Assembly (NCBI GenBank): GCA_905250125.1
Contig: CAJNOL010000582.1
Location: forward strand, 57,331-121,330
Direction of reading: 5' to 3'
Source: Rotaria sordida
Taxonomy: Eukaryota; Rotifera; Eurotatoria; Philodinida; Philodinidae
DNA: 64,000 bases
The position numbers and the translations under genes are program-made. Below the pieces are notes generated by a model. That model did not search any database. It saw only the letters and a program-made list of their open reading frames with translations, and was not told the origin of the DNA. Positions 25,540 to 37,448 of the stretch are shown one piece after another. Each line of letters starts with the position of its first letter. The first letter of the stretch is position 1.

Positions 25540-26050
25540 GTTGATATAAAAGTTGACCTTGAACCTAATGATCATGTTGATAATCAAGAAAATAGAAACT
25601 AATCGGGTTAAAATGAACAATCTGGTGAAGTGCCCTATGGTTAACAGAATTTAATTATAATTGAATAGACTTTATCCATTCTGATTACATATTGACTAAT
25701 AATAGTATAAGAAAAATGTTTGAACAATATCCAAATGGTGATATTAATATTTGTTCTCGTATTTATTGTGACCGTCAAACAATGTTATCGGTAGGAGACA
25801 GAACAAAAAAAAACAGTTTTTTTCTTCTTTTTTCATGAATATTTATTAATAAGAGATTGTCTTATCCGAAGTTACTGGTGAAGCCATAGTTAAAATCTAT
25901 TATTGAAAATGAATGAATGAATGATTGTCAACGAAAACTTCTCGAAATAATCATATGAATGTTGGATATTTTAGTATAGATTTTGCTGATATGTTATTTA
26001 TGATATTGATTGAAAATATCAGCCCAAGCGGTCAAGATATCAATTTGATA
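25540..26050 (+). pseudogene. Fragments of decayed coding sequence, unknown
   Basis: The plus strand shows disconnected protein-like pieces separated by stops and frame changes: VDLEPNDHVDNQENRN near 25550 and KMFEQYPNGDINICSRIYCD near 25700. The style (acidic lead, then PNGDI and CDRQTM) hints at a transposase, but I cannot name a family. Confidence 0.25.
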
Positions 26051-26245
26051 GTTGACGTAATAGGTTTAAAACTGATTTAATGGCTGAAACTAATGGTAGC
26101 AGAATAGATAATAAAAAATAAGAAAATAGAAGTTAAACAATAACGAAATAAACGAGAAGATAAGTTGAAGACTAAGAATAATAATAAATTTTTGGAATTT
26201 TTCCTAAAAAAAAGTAATAAATTAAGGAGATAGTTTTAAAATGTT

Positions 26246-27038
26246 TTATGGTGAATAGTTACAATCATGTGAAAGTGGTCGTTTCAATGACTGACGAAGA
26301 ATTTTAATTTTTTCTCGAGCTTCATGTGCTTCATCTTTTTTTTGTTTAGCTTCATCTTCTTTTTGTTTAGCTTCATCTTTTTTTTGTTTAGCTTCATCTT
26401 CTTTTTGTTTGGCTTCGTTTTCAAGACGTTCAATTTCTAAACAAATGCACAATGATATATAATATAGTTAAAATCTCTAATTGAACCTTTTTCTATATAT
26501 TCTTCTTTCAAATTGTCGAGTTTTTGTTTAAGTTGTTCATTTAATTGTTGTTGATTGGTAACATATATGTTTCCAATTTGTTCTGCCAGTTGATGAACTG
26601 TATCGTTATTGGTCATCAGGATCCTTGAAGATAAACTTTTCGTTTATATTTCTGCTTTAAAAAATTCTATTAACTTACTCAATATCTTCTTTTTCTTTTG
26701 TATAGCTGTTTAAAAATGGATAAGGCTTGATAATTAGTGGACCGTTCCACAGTTCACTTCTATGAAAAAAAAACACAAGATAGTGTTATTTTGCCAATTA
26801 ATATAAAATAAAATTTTTCATACTGCAGAAAAATATAACGATGTTGCTCTTGTAAATCAAGTCATTTTTGTTTCAATCGTGAATCTTCAAAGGCAAGAAA
26901 GGCAATACCAAACGAGTGATCTGATATATCTAATGGTATTTCAACTTCTTTTACAGTTGTTTCAAATAAAGATTCAAATACATCTTTGAGTTGCTTTGGT
27001 TTAATGAATGTTGGTAAGTTGAATATCGTTATTGTATT
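26246..27038 (-). pseudogene. RRM plus charged coiled-coil protein, interrupted by one TGA
   Basis: Four exons fit in frame: 27038-26824, 26759-26679, 26635-26487 and 26436-26246, with introns of 64, 43 and 50 bp. The 5' end is missing. Exon 1 encodes an RNA-recognition motif: TITIFNLPTF (RNP2-like), later DHSFGIAFLAFED (RNP1-like). A TGA at 26864-26862 replaces a codon after RLKQK; the next residues resume as LDLQEQHRYIF. Later exons read SELWNGPLIIKPYPFLN and a long helical, charged tail with four repeats of EAKQKxD, which would form a coiled coil or single alpha helix. It may be a pseudogene, an assembly error, or a functional gene with a damaged allele. The last donor (GTTCAA) is weak. 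Confidence 0.5.
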
Positions 27039-29233
27039 CTAAATAATGATTATACATAGAAAAATGAAATTTGTTTTTGTTGACGGAGGAGATATATAAG
27101 TTTATTGATTTTGCTCCTTCGAATATATCTCGATTAAATTTAATTAATAAGAGAATCACCATTGAAGTATGTCATCATTCTTTACAAGTTTATTTTCTCT
27201 TTTTGTTAATAATGATTAAATTTTTTTCACACATTGCGTCACCTTGAAATATCGAAAAATTTATTTCTTTCTCGATCTACTTAAGATGATTAGAGTTCCA
27301 TAGGATTAACTATGTTGATTACAAATATCATTTTTTTTCTTTAAAACTAATTCAATAATAAGAAATCTTGAAAACACTATGGAAACTTATCAATCAAGTT
27401 TTCTCGTGAAAGTATACTAACAGTAGAAACTTGTCTCGTCGAAAATCGATTTATTTCATCTAGAATATCTTGTTTGAGAAGATATAAATATGTAATAGAT
27501 ACTGATTTTCTTCTATAAAAAAATCTATGTCAAAGGCAGAACGTTGACGAAGAGGATCATTGTTTATTCGAGCAACTGTTCAGCTCCACACTGGCAATCT
27601 TTTTCAAGGATCATGTTTTTCTTTCTCTTACAAAATCTTTTGAACGAACGATTGAAAAGTTTTTGAGTGAGATGTCTGTTCATTTTTCATCCTCTAGAAA
27701 TAATTTTTCGACTTATCAAAAATAATTAGTTAAGACCGAAATTTACCGTTCTTTTTCAATATAGGCTTAGAATATTTCTTTTCTTTCCTTCAAAATCAGT
27801 CAAATTATCTTGAAGAATTAAAAAAAAAATTTCAAGAGAAACTTTTTCGTACATTTTTGTACTTTTAGTTACAATCGACAACTAAAACTTGAGATCTTTA
27901 TTTATATATGAACTAGTAGATCCGGATGATATCCAAAAAAATCTTCTATTTCAAATTTATTTTCTGTCCGTTTCATTAAACAAGTTAATTTTTTATCTTG
28001 ATAAAAATTCATTTTTTAAAAATCGATTTTTCTCTATAAATCATTATGCGTCGAAAGAAGTTCTTAAGATATGTTTCTAGTCACACATTGAGTTAAACCT
28101 CCAGCTTAGCTCAATATGAGGTTTTTTCGACAAATATCTACTCTAGAAAACGACAGACTTTGAACACTAGAACTCGTCGAGTTCCATTCGAACTAAGAAG
28201 CATGTATCTCCGGATTCGCTTCTAAAAATCTATTCAATCATCATTAAAAAGAATCTTTGAGAATGGTTGAATAAAAATAGGCATCGGATATCTATATCCG
28301 TATTTGAAAAGAGCATCGAACCTTTGCTAAACATTAGTTTCAAATGTTGAGAAATGCAATGTCGGTGGATGAGAATAAATAAAAAACTTTCTCAATAGAT
28401 GAGAGTTTTTTCAATGTTAAATTATAAGTCCTAGAATATTATAAAACAATTATCTTTATTGGATTTTCTTTCCTTTAAAAAGATCTATTAGTTCTACTAA
28501 ATAACGTCTCTTTTAAACGTTTTCGTTCATTAAAAATCTAGATAGTTTTTCGCGTCCAGAATAAAAGATTATTAAAAAAATTTGTCACTGCTAGAGATCT
28601 CTAGGTTAGAAAAACTTTTCAGTGATTAGTCTGTTCTCTACGTGTTCTAAGAGTTAGTCTTAACATACCCTGGAACCTTTTTTCGTAACCTATGTTCTAC
28701 TCTGTCGTTGAAGAAAGTTTTTCGAAAGTTAATTAAAAATATCTTCAACTGTATGTTGTTTTCCATTCAACTTTATCTAATAGAGTGAAGAGAAAATAAT
28801 TATTTAGAGTAGAAATAAATTATGGATTTTTCTTTCTTCAAAATGAGTATTCTCTATTAAGGTACATCGATATCTGATCGAACGAGTTTTACTTTAAATA
28901 GATCTGATCATGTCAATATATAATAACTGACAAATTTCATTCGATAATGTAACTCAAACGTAGTTCATTTAATTGAATGAGATTTTTACAAATTCCCTAA
29001 AACTAAACTCTTATGAAAGGTTATCGCCTTAATCAAACAAATTGATAAGAGTGATATTGTTTTGTTTATCTATCTCATCAATAATCAATAGTCAATAGCT
29101 CTCTTCAATATTTCCTACATATGTCAATGAATATTTTCCTTTATCGTACTTTAGAATTGTTCGATGTTCTAAATTTTTCAAGTTTTAGATGGAGATTGTA
29201 AAGAGCATATCTAAAAGTATGATATTCTATATT
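27039..29233. other. Gene-poor stretch
   Basis: Somewhat less AT-rich than the 5-10 kb region but without a recognisable exon or transposon end. The reading frame at 27889-28080 has no protein-like composition. Confidence 0.35.
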
Positions 29234-29259
29234 GAGAGAGAGAGAGAGAGAGAGAGAGA
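29234..29259. repeat. (GA)n microsatellite
   Basis: Thirteen uninterrupted GA units. Confidence 0.95.
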
Positions 29260-29411
29260 ATAGTCAAATAATATATCATATATTATTTAGAATTAATTCG
29301 AATAGAATTATACCTATTGAATTTTATTCACTTCTTATTCATCTTTTAAATGATCAATTCGAAATTTTCCAAACGAAATTTCTATGATGGTTTAATAGTT
29401 CATGGATTTAT

Positions 29412-29976
29412 CTATATTGTTCTCCAAAATCTGTCTATATGATCACTTTGTCTTGCAGGACTTTGATCAGGAGAATTAAACTCGCCGGCTTCGTCACTAA
29501 TTAATGGACAGAAAAAGAATATTAAATATCTAACATATATAAATAGCTGCTCAAAGAAAAATAATATCTAGATTAAAAAAAAATCTATATTTGGGGAAGG
29601 TAACTCATATTTTAGTTGACTTGCAAATCTTTCTTATCATCTGAATAATTTTAGAAAAAAAAAATCTTGAGATATTTCTAATCAACATAGGTTAATCGTA
29701 TCAAACTAGAACGAATCGAATTAGATGACAATGAAATAATTGAGGCTATATTCGGAAGAGATTCAAGAGAAAAATAGTTCAATTGTAATAACATACGAGA
29801 AAACAAACTTATCAAATCTGATCATATTTCAATTCTGATTCTCATTAGAATAAAATTATATTCAGATTTATTATCATACGAAATCTCTTATGGAAGACAA
29901 TTCATGCCAAAGAATACTTACGGATTTATATGACTCCGTTTTATGATGTGCCAATTTTCCAGGCGGAGCGTCTGAC
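29412..29976 (-). CDS. Two 3' exons of an unknown minus-strand gene
   Basis: Exon 29976-29922 (after tttcag, before GTAAGT) and exon 29496-29412 (after attag, ending TAG) join in frame across a 425-bp intron. The spliced end reads LENWHIIKRSHINP and then DEAGEFNSPDQSPARQSDHI before DRFWRTI and stop. Splice sites are strong. A possible upstream exon at about 30366-30430 carries YYDDERRLYSPDIS, with a similar SPD motif; the 163-bp palindromic element at 30124-30286 would then lie in the intron between. I do not know this protein; a hydrophilic, Ser/Pro/Asp-rich tail is all that can be said. Confidence 0.4.
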
Positions 29977-30123
29977 CTGAAATTGAGCAAAAAAAAAACG
30001 TTTTTATTTCGTCTTATTAATCGAAGATTTATTTTGATCAGATCATTTTAATAATATAAAACAAAGGAATTATTCTTCTACTTACATTGTTAACAATTTA
30101 TTATATCTAAGGAGTCAATACAC

Positions 30124-30286
30124 ACACACACTAGAAAAACACAGATCCATTAAGTTAAACTTGAATTAAATTATGTCATTGGTTAATTGAGAGTTAAATT
30201 GCCTCTAAAAGATGATTTAACTCCTAATACACCAATCACATAACTTAATTCAACTTTAACTTAATGGACTTTTTTCTAGTGTGTGT
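30124..30286. mobile_element. 163-bp palindromic MITE
   Basis: Two arms of about 80 bp pair almost end to end. The ends read acacacactagaaaaa and its complement; inside, ccattaagttaaacttgaat pairs with its partner. No coding capacity and no clear direct duplication at the flanks. CACTAG at the ends is only weakly suggestive of CACTA elements. Confidence 0.75.
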
Positions 30287-30430
30287 CTTTACTCCTAACA
30301 ATACCAGAAAACAAAAGAAGAATCGTCACCATTGTTATCATGTTTCTATTGGCTCAATGGGAAAAACTAATGTCAGGAGAATATAGACGGCGTTCATCAT
30401 CGTAATAAACAACTTTGACGATAGTCCATT

Positions 30431-31820
30431 CTATCTTTCACTATTTAACATCAGTTTTGATTAACACAACTCGATAGAGTATTTATTTATTCTTCAATTC
30501 AACAGATTTTTTTTACCTTTTGAAACAGGCTAGTGCAACGTCCATAGATCTCTTTATCATCTTATATCCTTGTTCGTTAGTCACCATTAAACGATATATT
30601 ATTGAATAAAAAATCTCCTCTACTATTCATTGAATAGATCATTCTCTCGTTGAGAAATCATTTCTGATAATCAGAATATCTTCTACCTAGTCATTATCCT
30701 TCCCAAGCCTCCATTCGACTTTTCAAAATATTTTACTCATATTAACAGATTTCATAGCTAGTTTACTTTCCTAATTCTATGATCATTTCCTGCTCTATTT
30801 CATTTTAATTGGAAATCCTCATGTTTTTTTGACTGATATATATAGGAAGACGATTTTATGTAAGATATTTATAATGCATCGTAGATTTGTCAATGTTCTA
30901 TTATAATGATTTCTATAAGACTATTTCTAGGATATATCTTGACTAAAGAAGAAGAAACCCGATATTGACTATGTAGTTGAGTTAGATATAAATTGAAGAG
31001 ATTGATTTATATTTTAATTCGAGTTAGACAAATTCTAAGTTCGAACCTGAATTCTAGTGATAACTAATTATATATAATTACCAAGAAAATAAAAATCAGA
31101 TTAAAACTTTTCTATAGAATCAATATTAAATAAGATGCTCCTTTTTATTTCTGGTCTACTGATTATTGATAATCAGTAAAAATATATTTGAATAAACTTT
31201 AAATTTATCTTTGAAATTTAATTCTATTATGAATAAATGAAATTTTTTATTTGTACAAGTTTACCTATTATCCTTAATAAGAGATCATTTATTTTACCTT
31301 AAATAAACTCGTTCTCAGAATATTTATTCTTTCTCCTCATATAATCAATCAACATTTTAAATCTATTCGTTCCTTATCTTCTATTTGTGTCACTTTCTAC
31401 CAATAGAGAACATAAAAACTATTCGAATAGAATTAGTACTCATCGAAGTATATATATATATATATCAACCGATTCCATCACTGATATTCTCTCATAATCA
31501 ACATTCAATCCTGATTATATTCTTCAATAAATATTTTTTTTAAAAATATATTCATTTTCACCTTTTAATTATAAAGGTAAATTTAATTAAAAAAGAAAAA
31601 CAATATTTAAATTGTTGATTTATTTTAAGTAGGATGTGGCGCACTTTTATTTCATTGGTCGATACTATTCGAAGGGTTGAAACAAAGATAATCTCAATCT
31701 CAATGATTCTATCCTAGGTTATAAAACATTTCTTTTTTGACTTGTAAGGTACCAATTAATTGAATATATGTTTTATCTAATAAATAGATCTCCGACACTA
31801 TTATATTCTCATATAAATCG
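30431..31820. other. AT-rich gene-free stretch
   Basis: Includes a short TA microsatellite at 31449-31465. No gene recognised. Confidence 0.4.
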
Positions 31821-32317
31821 AAATAATTAGGGAAAATATACTTTTGATCATTAAAAAAAGATACAATTGATCACCAGATTTTTTTGTTGCGAAATGATCA
31901 CCAAAAAAAATACATTTGATCACCAAACTAATTAGCGCGCAGTGAGCGACAGCGAGTTACTATTATGAGTTATGGATAATAGACTTATGACAGATCATAT
32001 ACTTATCGTAAATGTTGATTGATCAATTAAACAAGCTTAAATAAAAAAGGATAATCTTATCCGATCTGACATACATGTAAAAGTCGAATAGTCGTTACGA
32101 CTATTCATTCGACTTTACGACTATTCAAAAAGTTCGCACGGCATTATTACCATGATTTATTATTAACATTAGCTGATTTTTTTGTGTCAGTTTTATGTGG
32201 AATATTTTCGTTAGAGTATGTGATTGCTAGTCATGTGCTATCTACTTATTCATAATGAATTTAGTGATCATTTGTATATTTTTTTGGTGATCAAAAATAT
32301 TCATACCCAAATAATTA
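31821..32317. mobile_element. MULE-type MITE with 9-bp target-site duplication
   Basis: Direct copies of aaataatta flank the element (31821-31829 and 32309-32317). The element itself, 31830-32308, is 479 bp and has terminal inverted repeats starting GGGaaaatata and, inverted, GGGtatgaatat, continuing with several TTGATCAcc motifs. Nine-base duplications and G-rich ends are typical of Mutator-like elements. No reading frame. The motif aatgatcacc is repeated three times near the left end and twice near the right. Confidence 0.85.
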
Positions 32318-32545
32318 TCTCTTCAATTAGATATAAACAAAGTCATCTGAGAGAAAAAAAAAGGAAACTCTTTTCAACATATATATTATTTATTTAATAT
32401 AATTCTATGAAATCTTCATCACATTGACAACTTTAATATTGAAATGTTGAAAATTGTCGAATACCTTCGGAATTAAATTATTTTCTTCATTCAATTATTC
32501 CGAAAATCTTTTTTCATTTATTCATATAGAATATTTTTTAGCGAA

Positions 32546-32681
32546 TCATTCAAACAAATATAATCATCATGTTAACGAACAATCTGATCGAGCATCATCA
32601 TCACATTGTAATGCTAATTTAATAAAAAATCATTTAAATAAAAGAATATCACCATCAAAAACAACGAATCGAACATAACAG
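32546..32681 (+). CDS. Possible terminal exon, unknown gene
   Basis: After a pyrimidine-rich acceptor (tttttag at about 32540) the plus strand reads ANHSNKYNHHVNEQSDRASS and ends in KTTNRT and a stop at about 32678. The polar, Asn/Ser/His-rich composition with host codon usage fits the end of a gene. No upstream exon was found. Confidence 0.25.
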
Positions 32682-32690
32682 TTAATATAT

Positions 32691-33692
32691 CACTCTAAAA
32701 AATCAAGACTTGAGAAGTGTCTAGGCAAGACGGTTCGTGCGCTAATACAAGACACTTCGACTTCATTCTTATTGGCTTAGATATCTTTCGTTGAGACGGT
32801 TCAAGTGTCAACGGATGACCGATTCTAGACACTGATGCGTCTTACTCGTATTTCGTTGGGTGTTTTTCACCAATGAAAGGAAGTGTCTTATGTCCATTTT
32901 TCAAAGACGTTATAGCCGACTTACTAGCTACTTAACGTGAAAATGAGTGTATTTCAATATAAATAATACGCATTAACAAAATATTTTGAATAAATAATTT
33001 TTTTAATTTTTTTTCTTTAAATTTTTTATTCTGTTAAAATTTAACTTTACATGTTTTACAGCAATTTCTTTTTTTTTTACTTTCAATTATTTGTAAAACA
33101 TGTAAAGTTAAATTTTAACAAAATTAAAAATTTAAAGAAGAAAAATTAAAAAATTATTTATTCAAAATATTTTGTTAATACGTATTATTTATATTGAAAT
33201 ACATTCATTCTCACAATAAGTGACTCGTTAATCGGGTACAACGTCAAAAAAAATTTGAAATTCTAACTTTACGACAGCATAGAAGTTTATTACCATAATA
33301 TAATCTAGAAATAAAAAGAAACAGTACCACTTTAACTGAAATTATCAATTAGAAAAAAAATAGTATTATTCTTCGAAAATGACATTTATCAAAAATTTAT
33401 CTTAATAAAAGAAAATAGAAAGAATAAAAAAAAATTATCATCTCGAAAAACCCTTATGCTTGACGACTTGTCTTGATTTAAGAATTCGATAAACGTTATT
33501 GATTACGTTGAAGTGAGAAATAAATAAAATGAAATAGCGACAACTAAGTTAAAGAATAAGATGTTTCACTGTGAATGTGTTCAAGTGTCTAACACATAAG
33601 ACACTTTAGTGTCTATTACTACCAAGTGTCTAAGAACTAAGACGCGTCGCATATCTAAGCTAGACGATAGACGGATGGGATTTTTTAGAATG
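32691..33692. mobile_element. CACTA-like non-autonomous element with nested hairpin
   Basis: Ends are CACTCTAAAAAATC and, inverted, CATTCTAAAAAATC, with TAT directly repeated outside (3 bp). The subterminal 250 bp at each side hold many copies of AAGTGTCT in both orientations (for example at about 32715, 32747, 32808, 32882, 33578, 33601, 33623). Short ends beginning CACT, three-base duplications and dense subterminal motifs are features of the CACTA superfamily. In the centre, 32937-33060 and 33092-33214 form a 124-bp stem with a 31-base loop. No reading frame. Confidence 0.75.
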
Positions 33693-34091
33693 TATATATC
33701 ATTAATAATACCATTTATATTGATCGATTTTCTAAATAAAATAAATTTTTTATTTTTTTGTCGGAAGTAATAAATCTATATGAATATATATTAAAAAAGT
33801 AATCAATTTATATAAAGATTTTCGAATATAAGATTATTTTGATATATTTTAGTAAGACTGTATTAAAGCGACATCTTTTTATATATTTTATCGAAATAAA
33901 ATCAATAAATATAATAAGAAAAAAATGATAAAAAAAAAAACACGAAATAAAGATCTCGAAGGAAAAAAATCTTATAAATAATCGAATGAATAATTAATCT
34001 ATTATGTTTGGTGATTCAAATCCTGCGAATAAATATATATTTATATATATTTAGATAATAATTGAGTTGATTTAATTTAAATAAAAGTGAA
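33693..34091. other. AT-rich upstream region of the histidine phosphatase gene
   Basis: No separate gene. An AG at about 34052 in a TA-rich tract could be an acceptor for a leader intron. Confidence 0.35.
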
Positions 34092-34580
34092 ATGTATATA
34101 TATATTGTTCGTCATGGTGAAAGTACATATAATGCAAATCCATTAGATGATACGATTGATTGTCCATTAACATCAAATGGAATTGAACAATCAATTAAAT
34201 TAAATTCTTCATCATATCCTAATTATTATTCTTTAATTGTTAGTTCACCTTTACGTCGTTGTCTTGATACAATTAAATTATCAAATATAAGTTGTGATCA
34301 TTTTGAAATAAATAATTTATTTCGAGAAATTTATGGAGGTTGTAAATCAGATCTTTTATATGATAATGAAACAATTTCAATTGAAGATGATCAACAAATA
34401 AAACAAAGAATTCAATTGATAAATTATTATTTATTAGAAAAAAAACAATCAAATATTTCAAATATATTAATAGTAACACATGCAGATTTAATTTGGAATT
34501 TAACTTCTTATCAGATAAATGGAGAAACTTTTGGAACTTGGTTAAATAATGCAGAAATTTTTCATTGGAAACAAATTTGA
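34092..34580 (+). CDS. Histidine phosphatase superfamily (phosphoglycerate mutase-like) protein
   Basis: Single-exon, 162-codon gene with a clear ATG. The catalytic RHG motif is at residues 7-9 (IVRHGESTYN; His8 would take the phosphate). Other family landmarks are LTSNGIEQS at 26-34, SSPLRRCLDTI at 51-61 (Arg55), the acidic residue Glu79 in FREIYGG, and the second catalytic His130 in IVTHADLIW. All core residues are present, so an active phosphatase is likely. It is shorter than dPGM or bPGM (about 250) and nearer to SixA or small fructose-2,6-bisphosphatase-like members, so the substrate cannot be named. Codon use is strongly A/T-ending like the other host genes. Confidence 0.9.
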   Translation: MYIYIVRHGESTYNANPLDDTIDCPLTSNGIEQSIKLNSSSYPNYYSLIVSSPLRRCLDTIKLSNISCDHFEINNLFREIYGGCKSDLLYDNETISIEDDQQIKQRIQLINYYLLEKKQSNISNILIVTHADLIWNLTSYQINGETFGTWLNNAEIFHWKQI

Positions 34581-37448
34581 TATTCAATTTTCATTTTTGT
34601 GAGTTTTTTTTTTATTTCAATTTATATTATTTATATTAGATTTCGAACACTTTTATACAAATAATTAAATATTTATTTTTTTTTGTTAAGAATATTTTAC
34701 GTAAGCGAACAACAAGTCAGTTTAATGAGTATATATAACAATCGACTTTCTTCATCTTTTATTCTAACCTAGGAGTTTTATCAGAGTTATTATCGATTTC
34801 TATATATATAAAGAGATGAAAATGTTGCTAACTATCTATTGATTTCATATGATCTGTTGAGAGAATTTTAAAAGATTAGTTTTATTTGACGCGATTAGAT
34901 TATCTTATTCTATGATTAATATATCAATAATATTTTTTATATATAAACAAATCTATTTAGGAATAGATATTTTAATGAAACGTATTTAGAAATATTTAAG
35001 GTTAATTATTCGTCGAACAAAAAACAACATTGAAAAATCTCGTTAGATAATTAATAAATTTAGTCACGATGAGTATCATCTATATAATATATAAAAACAA
35101 TATTGAATAAGATCAAATCAATAGAGATTTATCGTCTATTCCATTGTTGCCTAATTAACAATACTATTCTATAAACTAAACCAAATCATATAAGTTAATT
35201 AATTAATTAATGGTTAATGAGAATGATCGTATCTAACGTTAAACTATTTTAATGAAAAAAAACAAACAAGATATATCTGTTTGTTAAATGTTTTCTAGGA
35301 AAAGACAATTCTAATTGAATAAATAAACAATTGAAGGAGTATTTTATCGAATATTTAACATAAATAAATAGTCTTGTTATCGATTAATTATTTATTAATT
35401 AAAGTAAATATTCCTGGTAGAAATGTTTAATTAATAAATCTATAAAATATTTGTTTGGTAAAATGAATATTATATTTTAAAAAATTGTTTTATTATAGAA
35501 ATATTTATGAAAATGTTAATTTTAAAAAAAATTATTTAAAATAAATCTTATCTTTTAATGATAAGATTTATTTGAAAATTCTGTTTAATTGTTGTTATAT
35601 TTTATAGAATATTATTTAATGAAAAAATCTTATTTATTCGAAATATAAGATTTCAAATAGATTTTGTTTTAATTTAATAAATTATAAATAATCTCTTTAA
35701 TTCAATATAAATAAATCTTTTGATTTTTCGTATCTTTAAAAAATAAAATCGTTTATCTTTTTTTTTTTCTTTTATTATATTTAGATAAATATTTATTATT
35801 TTAAATCTCAAAGAAATTCTCATTCAATTGAAATATTTTTAAACAATAAAGAAAAAGAAGAAGAAGAATTTTATTTTCAATAAATATTATTTAGTCAACA
35901 TTTTATATAATTAGCAAATTTTATTTTTGACATATTATTTATTCAAAAAAAAAACAGACGATTTATTATTAAACAATGATCGAATCGGATATATAAATAT
36001 AATAACAATCGATAAATAAAGTTCTTATCCTTATTTAATTAATAAAATAAATATTCTGTCAGTAAGTTAAATATAATAGTCAATAGAGAAATAATTTATT
36101 TGTTAATCAATTAAAATCGATCTCAATGTATATCATTTCGATAAAATCTCAATTATAGATGGTGATAAGAAGAATATCGAGAGAAATTGTGTCTTTCTAT
36201 GATAGTATCGAACTAGTATGATTAATTTATACTCAATTTAAATTTCTCAACCAATTTAAATTGATAAAATAAATAATGAATATATCCTAACATATGATAA
36301 AAAGTGATAAAATATAATATTTCAATTTAGATTAGAATTTAATATAAATCATAGAAGTTTAATCGATTTATAATTGAGTTATTATCCTATTTCTAGTTGA
36401 GTTATATTCATTTTTAAATTGAATAAAAGATAATAAAAACCGGTCTAACCAATAAATCTAAAGATGAGGAAAATATTTGTTTAAATATAATAGATGAGGT
36501 TAGGTGAGTTGAGGTCGGTGTGACGTTGCCCTCTGAGAGTCTCTATTATGTCAATTGTATATATATATTCCTTCATATTGGCCAATCATTATATTATTTA
36601 TTTATTTATTCTTTTATCTATACGTTTTATCCATTGTTTTTATCTTTATTATATTTACAAAGTTAAATAAAGATTAGTTTTCGACTTTAGAATTTGTTAG
36701 TTAAAATCGATTTTAAAATTGTCAAAAAGAATTTTTGTTTTGTTTTATAAAAAATGTTAAAATTAGTAATAAAGAGAAGAGTAGATAAGCTTTTCTATTC
36801 TAGATAAACAGGTTAAAACTCGACTATCGAATAAAATTTAAAAAATGAATGATTCTTTTATTAACTTAAATAAAAATTTTTTCAATTTCTGATTAAATTC
36901 TTCTTTATATTAAAATAATATTCGATTAGAATAATTAATAGGTTTATTTATGATAATCATAATTATATTAAGATTTGTTTTCGTTTAAAAATTCTTCTAT
37001 TTATTAGTTAACTTTATTCTTAAAAAGTCAATTGGATTTTATAGAATAAAATTCGATATAGAAATTTAATAAAATCTTCTTATGTCTTTTTTTTTATTTT
37101 TTATTTTAGGTAACAAAGATCGAACACAAGTGTTTTTCTAACGTTATATCGATTTTATTTTAAATTAAAATAAATATTTATATTTAAATAAATAAAATCT
37201 AATTGATCTATTCTATCGTTCCTCGTTTTTTTTTTCTTCTCTCCTTCTATAATTAAGTTTAACCTTAATATTCGAACTCTATTAGCATGAAAAAAAAAAC
37301 ACATACACATAAGATATACTTTATGGAACGAAAGAAAAAAACATTATATTATTTACTTTCCTCCAAAGAATTGATTATTGAAGGGTTCTCTATTCTTTTT
37401 CGTCGTTTCGTTATATTTATATAATATTGAAAAAAAAAGCGAGTGCGC
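34581..37448. other. AT-rich gene-free stretch
   Basis: Nearly 2.9 kb without a recognised exon. A short, much more GC-rich segment at about 36490-36540 stands out (gtgagttgaggtcggtgtga) and may be a fragment of an old repeat. Confidence 0.4.
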
